DNA of 7,551 nucleotides from Dehalococcoidia bacterium (lineage in GTDB: Bacteria > Chloroflexota > Dehalococcoidia > Dehalococcoidales > E44-bin46), in NCBI GenBank assembly GCA_020343755.1, contig CP070810.1:672878-680428 (forward strand). The letters are read 5' to 3'. The stretch's first letter is position 1, and every line of letters begins with the position of its first letter. This document shows, one piece after another, positions 1-5,961 of the stretch. The position numbers and the translations under genes were made by a program. The notes below the pieces were generated by a model. That model was not told the DNA's origin. It searched no databases and saw only the letters and a list, made by a program, of their open reading frames with translations.

Positions 1-36
1 TGGAATAAATTGGGAGTTGATGGGAGGTGGGGTTGA
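1..36 (+). CDS. C-terminal end of an unidentified upstream gene (partial)
   Basis: Frame 1 is open from the window edge and ends in TGA at 34-36, giving the tail WNKLGVDGRWG. That TGA overlaps a TTG codon at 33-35 that fits as the uvrC start, which is the usual geometry of translationally coupled genes. Eleven residues are too few to assign a family. Frame 2 is also open from the edge to a TGA at 53-55, so the frame choice rests only on the overlap argument. Confidence 0.3.
   Translation, partial: WNKLGVDGRWG
22..27 (+). promoter_or_regulatory. Ribosome binding site that decides the uvrC start
   Basis: GGGAGG lies 5 nt before TTG-33 but runs into GTG-27, so it can serve only the TTG. The TTG also overlaps the upstream TGA (TTGA), which suggests coupled reinitiation. 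The two candidate starts differ by only two residues. Confidence 0.5.
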
Positions 37-1862
37 AAAACAGTCTTATCGCTGAACAATTAAGACAGTTGCCCAACAGTCCCGGCGTCTATCTTCTAAA
101 GGATGCCATGGGGAATATTCTCTATGTAGGTAAGGCTGCCAACCTTCGCCATCGGGTAAGGTCGTATTTCACTGCAGGGCAAAAGATGACGCCAAAATTG
201 CAACGCATGGTAGCTCGACTTAGCGAGTTCGATTTTTTTGTTACCGGCTCAGAGCAAGAGGCCCTTATCCTTGAGTTAAACCTGATAAAAAGGCATCGCC
301 CTCGGTATAATGTCCGACTCAAAGATGATAAGACCTTCCCGTACCTCAAGATAGACTTCAACGATGAATGGCCCAGGGTGCATATTACGCGGCGTCTGGA
401 AGAAGACGGGGGGCGCTACTTCGGGCCGTTTGCCAGCGCCAGGTCGGTGCGCCAAACCCTAAAGGTGATAAAAGGAATCTTTCCGTTTCGTTCCTGCTCC
501 AGAACTATTACTGGCACCGATTCCCGAGCTTGCCTTGACTATGACATCCACCATTGTCTCGCCCCCTGTATCGGTGTGGCAAGCAAGGAGGAATATGCTG
601 AGGTAATAAAGCAGGTAATCCTTTTTCTTGAGGGGAAGCAGGAATTAGTGATTAAAGAGCTTGAAAGTAAGATGAATAGAGCGGCTGGAGCTTTGAATTT
701 TGAGCAGGCTACCTTGCTCAGAGACCAAATCCAAGCCATAAACCGAGTTATTGAAGGGCAAAGGATTGCTACCAAGGTGAGAGGCGAGCAGGATGTTATT
801 GCCTTGGCTAGTGATAAAGACCAAGCCTATGTCCAGGTCTTCTTTATTCGGGGCGGCAAGCTAATTGGTAGGGAAAGCTTCGTATTGCAGGGCACCCGCT
901 CTGAAGAGCCGCCTCAGATTATGACCAGCTTTATTAAGCAATTTTACAGCTCTAGTCCTTACATCCCCCCATTATTACTACTCCAGTATCCAGTAGAAGA
1001 TACGACTATTATTGAGAACTGGCTCCAGAGCAAAAAGGGAGCCAAGGTTCATATTCAAGTACCCCGCCGGGGTAGTAAGCGACAACTGGTCAATATTGTT
1101 GCCGAGAATGCTCAGCAGGGCTTAGAGCAACTTAAAATTAAGCGACTGGCTGCGCCGGCAGCGCTGGCGGAAGCATTAGCCGAGATTAAGCGGGAACTGC
1201 ACCTACCCCGTCTCCCGTCTCGTATGGAGGCTTATGACATTTCCAACATACGAGGAACAGCGGCGGTAGGTAGTATGGTCGTCTTTGACAATGGAAGGCC
1301 GAAGCCAGCTCACTATCGGCGCTTCAGAATCAAAACGGTGTCGGGGGCTGATGATTATGCCATGCTCCACGAGGTGCTCAAGCGGCGATTTAAGCGGAGC
1401 AGCAAGGCCTCGGATAGCTGGGCAATACTGCCTGACCTAATCCTCATTGATGGTGGCAAGGGACAGCTTAATGCTGCCCTGTCAGCCATAGGCGAGTCGG
1501 GGGTGAAGTCTGTGCCTACCATCAGTCTAGCCAAGGAAAATGAGGAGATTTTCATTCCCCGGAGGTCGGAGCCTATTATTCTGCCCCGCAGTTCCCCCGG
1601 GCTTCAATTACTACAGCGCCTCAGGGACGAGGCACACCGCTTTGCTATAGGTTATTATCAGAGAATACGTAAACGGGAAACCTTTGCCTCAGCCCTTGAT
1701 ACTATCCCTGGTATCGGACCTAAGCGTAAGCGTGCCCTACTGAAGCAGTTTGGTTCAGTTCAGGGTATCAGACAGGCTTCTGAAGAGGAGTTAGCCACCA
1801 CTAAAGGGATGACTCAAAGCTTGGCCAAAAGAGTAAAGGAGTATTTAGGCGATGCCGGCTAA
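33..1862 (+). CDS. uvrC: UvrABC system protein C (excinuclease ABC subunit C)
   Basis: UvrC is the dual-incision nuclease of nucleotide excision repair; it is recruited by UvrB and cuts on both sides of the lesion. Numbered from TTG-33, the product is 609 aa, close to the 610 aa of the E. coli protein. The N-terminal GIY-YIG nuclease shows GVY (18-20), YVG (31-33), R41, Y45, catalytic E81 and N93. Four cysteines follow (155, 167, 175, 179), then a UVR motif that binds UvrB (about 202-237). The RNase H-like nuclease has the DDH triad D402 (YDISN), D473 (LIDGGKGQL) and H535 (RDEAHRFAI). A double helix-hairpin-helix begins near 556 (IPGIGPKRKRALL). The start is either GTG-27 or TTG-33. I prefer TTG-33 because GGGAGG at 22-27 then sits 5 nt upstream; with GTG-27 the same motif would overlap the start codon. 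The gene is intact and overlaps the next one by 11 nt. Confidence 0.97.
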   Translation: MKNSLIAEQLRQLPNSPGVYLLKDAMGNILYVGKAANLRHRVRSYFTAGQKMTPKLQRMVARLSEFDFFVTGSEQEALILELNLIKRHRPRYNVRLKDDKTFPYLKIDFNDEWPRVHITRRLEEDGGRYFGPFASARSVRQTLKVIKGIFPFRSCSRTITGTDSRACLDYDIHHCLAPCIGVASKEEYAEVIKQVILFLEGKQELVIKELESKMNRAAGALNFEQATLLRDQIQAINRVIEGQRIATKVRGEQDVIALASDKDQAYVQVFFIRGGKLIGRESFVLQGTRSEEPPQIMTSFIKQFYSSSPYIPPLLLLQYPVEDTTIIENWLQSKKGAKVHIQVPRRGSKRQLVNIVAENAQQGLEQLKIKRLAAPAALAEALAEIKRELHLPRLPSRMEAYDISNIRGTAAVGSMVVFDNGRPKPAHYRRFRIKTVSGADDYAMLHEVLKRRFKRSSKASDSWAILPDLILIDGGKGQLNAALSAIGESGVKSVPTISLAKENEEIFIPRRSEPIILPRSSPGLQLLQRLRDEAHRFAIGYYQRIRKRETFASALDTIPGIGPKRKRALLKQFGSVQGIRQASEEELATTKGMTQSLAKRVKEYLGDAG

Positions 1863-2796
1863 TTTACCACCACAGTACTTTGAGGCGGAAAAGAAATTTC
1901 GGTTGGCTAAAAACCCGGCCGATAAGAAAGTAGCCCTGGAAGAGATGCTGGCTATTATGCCCAAGCACAAGGGGACTGACCACCTCCGTGCTGACCTTAG
2001 GAGAAAGATTGCCAGGCTAACCCAGATATCGGAGAAGAAAGCGGCTACCCAGAGGGCATCAATGCTTATAGACAAGGAGGGAGCTGCCCAGGTAGTAGTA
2101 GTCGGTCTGCCCAATACTGGCAAATCTCAACTTGTTTCCAGCGTTACCAATGCCTCTCCCACTGTAGCCGAATATCCGTTTACCACCCAGAGTGCCACCC
2201 CGGGGATGATGGAATTTGAGAACATACAAATACAACTAATTGATACCCCACCCCTAACCGAGCAGTCGGTGGTGTGGTGGCTACCCCATATGATTAGGCG
2301 GGCTGATGCTCTACTGATAGTAGTGGACTTAGGTGATGCTCCCCTCGCCCAGGTGGAGGCTATCTTCACTGAGCTGGAGAGTAGGAAGATAGACATTAAA
2401 GACAAGGTTAAGGCGCTAATCGTTGGCAATAAGCTAGACCTGGCAAGTGCCCAGGAAAACCACTTAGCCTTAAAGAACAAATACCAGGGGCAATTGCCAG
2501 TTATTGCTGTTTCAGCCAGAGTGGGTGTTGGTTTAGAAGAGATGAAGCGTGAGATTTTTCAAATGCTTGATATTATTCGGGTATACACCAAGGCACCGGG
2601 ACAAAAGCCGGAATTTACCGACCCGATAATCCTCGAACGGGGAAGCACGCTAGAGGATGCGGCGGCATCAGTCCACAAAGATTTTGCCGCCAAGCTGAAG
2701 TACGCCCGCATCTGGGGCTCAGGAAAGCATGATGGCATAATGGCAAAGAGAGACCACGTCCTTCAGGACGGAGATATTATAGAACTGCACCTTTAA
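1852..2796 (+). CDS. DRG/OBG-like GTPase with C-terminal TGS domain
   Basis: This 314-aa protein is a predicted cytosolic P-loop GTPase related to DRG/OBG-family GTPases, which act around ribosomes and translation. Residues 1-80 look helical and charged. The G domain shows G1 GLPNTGKS (85-92), a G2-like YPFTT (108-112), G3 DTPP (131-134), G4 NKLD (193-196) and G5 SAR (221-223). Residues from about 242 form a TGS domain with the DRG hallmarks GQKPEF, RGSTLEDAA, VHKDF, and HVLQDGDIIEL at the C-terminus. The ATG lies inside the last codons of uvrC (11-nt overlap), with AAAGGAG at 1835-1841 as ribosome binding site, so the two genes are surely co-transcribed. The G3 glycine of DxxG is replaced by proline, and the glycine-rich segment that follows it in DRG proteins is absent. 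The GTPase-TGS assignment is firm; the specific cellular role is unknown. Confidence 0.88.
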   Translation: MPANLPPQYFEAEKKFRLAKNPADKKVALEEMLAIMPKHKGTDHLRADLRRKIARLTQISEKKAATQRASMLIDKEGAAQVVVVGLPNTGKSQLVSSVTNASPTVAEYPFTTQSATPGMMEFENIQIQLIDTPPLTEQSVVWWLPHMIRRADALLIVVDLGDAPLAQVEAIFTELESRKIDIKDKVKALIVGNKLDLASAQENHLALKNKYQGQLPVIAVSARVGVGLEEMKREIFQMLDIIRVYTKAPGQKPEFTDPIILERGSTLEDAAASVHKDFAAKLKYARIWGSGKHDGIMAKRDHVLQDGDIIELHL

Positions 2797-2836
2797 AATA
2801 CGGAACAGTTCGTCATGTTGTTCAAGGTGGCGTCCC

Positions 2837-3634
2837 TTAGATGACGGCCTTTACCATCCCACCGTCGACATTAATCGCCTGTCCGGTAATAAACTTGGCC
2901 TTATCCGAGGCCAAAAAGGTGACCATATTAGCAATATCTTCCGGGAGTCCAAAATGCCCCAGGGGGATGTGCTGCTTGGCTACCCATTCCATAGCCTTCT
3001 TTCCCGACATGCCCATGGTCTTCCCCAGTTGGTCGCCCCCACCGCCAGGAGCCTCCCATAGTGGTGTCCGGATTGGTCCGGGGCAGACAGCATTCACCAA
3101 GATGTTATCCTTGGCCAGGTAGATAGCCAGATCCTTGGTGTACATATTTACCGCTGCCTTGATAGCATCATAATCCGGTAGACCACCTATTTGCTTCGCG
3201 TATATTGAGGAGATATTGATAATCCGTCCCCAGCCTGCTTTCCTCATGTAAGGGCTGACCTCGCTGCAGGTACGAACCACAGCAAACAGCATGAGTTCCG
3301 TTTCATACCTGAATTCGTCATCAGGGAGGAGCAATGGGTCCCTTATCAGCGAAGTACCAGCGTTGTTCACCAGGATGTCAATCCGGCCAAATTTGCCAAT
3401 GGCGGCAGCCACCATCTTCTTTATATCTTCCGCAATGGTGAGGTCAGCCAGCACAGTGAGAACCCCAACGCCACGGGCTTTCGCTTCCTTGGCGACGGAA
3501 CTAACCCTAGCTTTATCCCTGCCAGTAACAATTATATTGGCACCCTCTTCAGCCAGGCACAGAGCGATGGCACGGCCAATGCCGCTTGACGAACCAGTCA
3601 CTAAAGCCACCTTACCTTTCAAACCAAGGTCCAT
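2837..3634 (-). CDS. SDR family NAD(P)-dependent oxidoreductase
   Basis: This is a classical short-chain dehydrogenase/reductase of 265 aa, a typical length. The cofactor-binding glycine motif TGSSSGIG is at 13-20, followed by TGR (37-39) after the second strand. Arg39 there hints at NADP(H). D64 probably contacts the adenine, and NNAG is at 90-93. The catalytic residues are S142, Y155 and K159 (YDAIK). PGPIRT (185-190) and the C-terminal NVDGG (255-259) complete the fold. The fourth tetrad position, usually Asn, appears to be Met115. The ribosome binding site is AGGAGG, visible on the plus strand as CCTCCT at 3640-3645. The FAH-family gene lies 88 nt upstream on the same strand, so the two may form one transcript. 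FabG-like reductases and sugar dehydrogenases share this architecture, so the substrate is not assignable; oxidation of a sugar or hydroxy acid is suggested only by the neighbours. The stop faces the GTPase stop across 40 bp with no convincing terminator. Confidence 0.9.
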   Translation of the reverse strand: MDLGLKGKVALVTGSSSGIGRAIALCLAEEGANIIVTGRDKARVSSVAKEAKARGVGVLTVLADLTIAEDIKKMVAAAIGKFGRIDILVNNAGTSLIRDPLLLPDDEFRYETELMLFAVVRTCSEVSPYMRKAGWGRIINISSIYAKQIGGLPDYDAIKAAVNMYTKDLAIYLAKDNILVNAVCPGPIRTPLWEAPGGGGDQLGKTMGMSGKKAMEWVAKQHIPLGHFGLPEDIANMVTFLASDKAKFITGQAINVDGGMVKAVI

Positions 3635-3651
3635 CTCTACCTCCTACTATT

Positions 3652-3665
3652 AATACTTGAGTATT
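3652..3665. promoter_or_regulatory. Perfect 14-bp palindromic element upstream of the SDR gene (possible operator)
   Basis: AATACT and AGTATT form perfect 6-bp arms around a 2-nt centre, in AT-rich DNA 18-31 nt upstream of the SDR start and just before its ribosome binding site. A short, nearly loopless palindrome suits a dimeric repressor site better than a terminator hairpin. I could not find a convincing -35/-10 pair next to it, so its function is open. Confidence 0.3.
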
Positions 3666-3722
3666 TGTATAAAATCGTCATGCAGTTGCTCTTCATGGTG
3701 AATTGAATGAGAAATCAGCCAC

Positions 3723-4565
3723 CTAAACGAGGCGCGCCACGTTAGAAAGCTCACCGATTTCGGGAATCTGGAGGGACACGATGTCCCCCGGAGCCAGAGC
3801 CGTTTCCTCGGTAACGATGATTCCGGTTCCGGTCAGGAGCACTGAGCCGGCGGGCACTGGGTTGGAACGCAGAAGGAATTCGACCACCTCCTCAATCTTT
3901 CGGGTAAGCCGCGAAGTACAAGTGGCTCCGGAGAAAATCGTCTTGTTACCACGCCTGATAGTGCAGGTCATATTTAGGTTGTAGGGGTCTGGCAATTCAT
4001 CGGTGGTAACAATCACTGGCCCCAGCGAGCAGCACCCAGTGTAGACTTTGGACTGCGGTAGGTAAAGTGGATTCTCCCGCTCAATGTCCCAGGCTGATAC
4101 GTCGTTGGCCAGTGTATAGCCGAGAACCTTTCCCTCACTGCCCAAAACAATTGCCAGTTCGGGCTCGGGGGCAGTGAAGTGAGAATCAGGACGGATGCCA
4201 ATGGGCTGGCCAGGACCAACGCAGACCCGCGCCGTGCCTTTAAAAAAGATTTCTGGACGCTGGCTCTTGTAAACGTGGGCGTAGAAGCCTTCCCTAGTGC
4301 CATACTCGGCATCACGGAAGGCGGCGCTCGTTTCATAGGTGCAACCGCACGCCCAGACCTCACACGGGTGAATAGGAATAATGGGGGTGACCACCTCTTC
4401 AGGAGGGTCAGCCAGCCGGGTTGAAAGCTCAGTCAGCGAAACCGACTCAGCCTCGGAGCGCCTAATCAAATCACACACAGTATGATTCGGAATCGGCCGC
4501 GCTAACTCTCCTTCAAATATGGCAGCCACAATCTGGTTGTTCTGCTTAATCTGTCCCAGTCGCAT
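3723..4565 (-). CDS. FAH-superfamily hydrolase/dehydratase, AraD1-like (2-keto-3-deoxy-D-arabinonate dehydratase type)
   Basis: The 280-aa product has a small N-terminal domain (about 1-65) and a fumarylacetoacetate-hydrolase fold. Predicted metal ligands are E134 and E136 (PEPELAIVLG) and D155 (ANDVSAWDIE), with K173 in LYLPQSK. Their spacing agrees with what I recall of the Sulfolobus 2-keto-3-deoxy-D-arabinonate dehydratase (E143, E145, D164, K182). The segments RPEIFFKGT (103-111) and ENPLYLPQSKVY (164-175) are also typical of that AraD1 branch. Enzymes of this branch dehydrate 2-keto-3-deoxy sugar acids to 2-oxoglutarate semialdehyde or related products; other FAH members are hydrolases, isomerases or decarboxylases. 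FAH superfamily is secure, the dehydratase reaction is inferred. The protein is cysteine-rich (nine Cys, including ACGC and GCC segments). No good Shine-Dalgarno precedes the ATG. The SDR gene follows downstream and the AKR gene diverges from it. Confidence 0.85.
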   Translation of the reverse strand: MRLGQIKQNNQIVAAIFEGELARPIPNHTVCDLIRRSEAESVSLTELSTRLADPPEEVVTPIIPIHPCEVWACGCTYETSAAFRDAEYGTREGFYAHVYKSQRPEIFFKGTARVCVGPGQPIGIRPDSHFTAPEPELAIVLGSEGKVLGYTLANDVSAWDIERENPLYLPQSKVYTGCCSLGPVIVTTDELPDPYNLNMTCTIRRGNKTIFSGATCTSRLTRKIEEVVEFLLRSNPVPAGSVLLTGTGIIVTEETALAPGDIVSLQIPEIGELSNVARLV

Positions 4566-4589
4566 AGGTTTGATATTTCAGACACACGT

Positions 4590-4619
4590 CTTATAAAGCC
4601 ATAGAACTCGGGGAAACAA
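4590..4619 (-). promoter_or_regulatory. Candidate promoter of the FAH-SDR genes
   Basis: Read on the minus strand, TTGTTT (plus-strand 4614-4619) and TATAAG (4590-4595) are separated by 18 nt. Transcription would begin near 4583, leaving a leader of only about 18 nt without a recognisable Shine-Dalgarno. The -35 overlaps a small inverted repeat, AAAGA at 4618-4622 and TCTTT at 4628-4632, which could be a regulator site. The match is moderate. Confidence 0.4.
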
Positions 4620-4672
4620 AGACCCGCTCTTTCGGCCATATTAAAATTCAGTTTAGCCCCTCGTAGGTCGGT

Positions 4673-4702
4673 TTGTCAATAGAGGTTGAGTGGGGATATA
4701 AT
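4673..4702 (+). promoter_or_regulatory. Sigma-70-type promoter of the aldo/keto reductase gene
   Basis: TTGTCA (4673-4678) and a consensus TATAAT (4697-4702) are spaced by 18 nt. The predicted transcription start is near 4709, giving a leader of about 60 nt. The ribosome binding site AGGGGAG (4759-4765) stands 5 nt before the ATG at 4771. This is the best promoter-like match in the window and it faces away from the candidate FAH promoter. Confidence 0.65.
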
Positions 4703-4770
4703 GCAACAAGCAAAAAGACACCGCCCTTGCGCTCAGAGAGCAGAACGCATTCATAGAAAGGGGAGAAGTT

Positions 4771-5745
4771 ATGAAAACAAGAAAACTAGGTTGGACAGGT
4801 CTTAATTTGACAACTATTGGACTTGGCACTTTTGCCATGGGAGGTAGCGGTTGGCAATTCAGTTGGGGACCACAGGACGATAGTGAGTCAATATCTACTA
4901 TCTTGCGCGCTCTGGAAACGGGAGTTAACTGGATAGACACGGCTCCAGGCTACGGATGCGGTCATGCTGAAGAGATTATCGGTAAGGCTATAAAAGGATT
5001 AAGCAGTAAGCCCATTATTTCTACCAAATGCGGAATACATTGTGATAAGGATGGAAACATAATCTTTCGTTTAAACCGAGAAAGTATCCGCGCTGAAGTT
5101 GAGGCAAGTTTGAGAAGACTGCAAATAGATGTTATTGACCTTTATCAAATTCACTGGCCAATCCCTGAGGAGGATATTGAGGAGGCATGGGAGACCGTAG
5201 CCGAGGCAGTAAAAGAAGGCAAGGTTCGCTACGCCGGCGTATCCAACTTCAATATAGAGCAGATTAAGCGAATCCAATCCATCCACACAGTGGCCTCCCT
5301 TCAACCCCCTTACAGTATACTTGAGCGGGGCATTGAAGATAAAATGCTTGATTTTTGCCGGCAAAACAAGATAGGTGTTATTGTGTATACACCCATGCAG
5401 CAGGGGCTGCTCAGCGGAAAATTTAGTAGACAACGTCTCCACAATCTACCTGATGAGGACTTAAGACATCGTGACCCCCACTTTCAGGAACCGCAGTTTA
5501 GCGCCAATCTTGAACTGGCTGAAGGCCTACGTCCTATTGCCCAAAAGCATGGCCGGACAGTAGCCCAGTTAGCGATAGCCTGGACCTTGAGACGACCTGT
5601 GGTAACTTCAGCCATCGTTGGGGCAAGACGCCCCTCCCAGATTGAGGAAACCATTCTTGCCGGGGACTGGACACTTCCCAATGAAGATATTTCAGCCATT
5701 GACAAGCTAATCGCTAAACGTGAGGAAGCACTCAAACAAGCCTGA
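4771..5745 (+). CDS. Aldo/keto reductase
   Basis: This 324-aa protein is a predicted (beta/alpha)8-barrel NADPH-dependent oxidoreductase that reduces aldehydes or ketones to alcohols. The full catalytic tetrad is visible: D56 and Y61 in IDTAPGYG, K86 in STKCG, and H128 in YQIHWP. The cofactor phosphate site is the C-terminal IVGARRPSQIEET motif. VRYAGVSNF and the two-substrate-loop layout place it with the bacterial AKR11/YhdN-like group rather than with beta-subunit-like AKRs; this placement is from memory. It is intact, starts at an ATG with a good ribosome binding site, and has its own promoter. It diverges from the FAH-SDR pair, so a shared sugar or keto-acid pathway is possible, but a general carbonyl-detoxifying role is equally compatible. 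Confidence 0.92.
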   Translation: MKTRKLGWTGLNLTTIGLGTFAMGGSGWQFSWGPQDDSESISTILRALETGVNWIDTAPGYGCGHAEEIIGKAIKGLSSKPIISTKCGIHCDKDGNIIFRLNRESIRAEVEASLRRLQIDVIDLYQIHWPIPEEDIEEAWETVAEAVKEGKVRYAGVSNFNIEQIKRIQSIHTVASLQPPYSILERGIEDKMLDFCRQNKIGVIVYTPMQQGLLSGKFSRQRLHNLPDEDLRHRDPHFQEPQFSANLELAEGLRPIAQKHGRTVAQLAIAWTLRRPVVTSAIVGARRPSQIEETILAGDWTLPNEDISAIDKLIAKREEALKQA

Positions 5746-5812
5746 ACTTTGCCAGAGTTCAACAAAAAGCCACCCCATGAATAAAGCTAGGCAAGTGGCA
5801 GCCCCTTTAAGC

Positions 5813-5841
5813 TGTGCTAAGTACCAGGTGAGCACATTTGG
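5813..5841 (+). terminator. Weak candidate terminator downstream of the aldo/keto reductase
   Basis: TGTGCT (5813-5818) and AGCACA (5831-5836) can pair as a 6-bp stem with a 12-nt loop, followed by TTTGG. The T tract is short and interrupted. A second short hairpin, TGAACT/AGTTCA (5743-5748 and 5756-5761), overlaps the stop codon but has no T tract. Either could end the aldo/keto reductase transcript; neither is strong. Confidence 0.25.
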
Positions 5842-5870
5842 TTGACTTTTCACTCAGCATAGGATAAATT
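5842..5870 (+). promoter_or_regulatory. Candidate promoter of the cooC-fhs genes
   Basis: TTGACT (5842-5847) and TAAATT (5865-5870) are spaced by exactly 17 nt; an AT-rich TATATA follows directly. A start near 5877 would give a leader of about 85 nt that contains the inverted repeat at 5903-5940. The -35 is a near-consensus match and the -10 matches at four of six positions. Confidence 0.5.
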
Positions 5871-5902
5871 ATATAGGGTAAGCAGTAGGTAATAGGCTTT
5901 AG

Positions 5903-5940
5903 TTAAAGCTGAGCGCTTTCCCAAGAGGTCTCAGCTTTAA
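5903..5940 (+). promoter_or_regulatory. Perfect 11-bp stem-loop in the presumed cooC leader
   Basis: TTAAAGCTGAG (5903-5913) and CTCAGCTTTAA (5930-5940) are exact reverse complements around a 16-nt loop. Three further pairs (5900-5902 with 5941-5943, one of them G-U) extend the stem to 14. It ends 18 nt before the cooC ATG and lies downstream of a candidate promoter. The loop carries AAGAGGT, which resembles a ribosome-binding sequence. It could be an attenuator, a translation-control hairpin or a protein site. It does not match a riboswitch class I know, and no clean T tract follows. Confidence 0.5.
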
Positions 5941-5961
5941 TTATGTGAAATAAAGAGTCTG

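Noticed and set aside
2127..2480. 117-codon open frame on the minus strand
   Set aside because: It lies wholly antisense to the GTP-binding domain of the TGS GTPase, has no family signature or ribosome binding site, and is explained as a coding shadow.
2797..2836. Bidirectional terminator between the convergent GTPase and SDR genes
   Set aside because: Only short arms are found (CGTCAT/ATGACG far apart, AACA/TGTT), with no T tract on either strand.
3291..3653. 120-codon open frame on the plus strand
   Set aside because: It is antisense to the SDR nucleotide-binding domain, which has all expected motifs; the plus-strand translation is low-complexity Ser/Pro/Ala-rich without motifs.
5071..5442. 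123-codon open frame on the minus strand
   Set aside because: It is antisense to the aldo/keto reductase barrel and has no recognisable domain or start signals.
5771..5835. Possible cobalamin riboswitch, prompted by a GCCACTT-like string on the minus strand at 5791-5800
   Set aside because: It is only a short partial match to the B12 box, on the strand opposite to cooC, without the rest of the conserved core.
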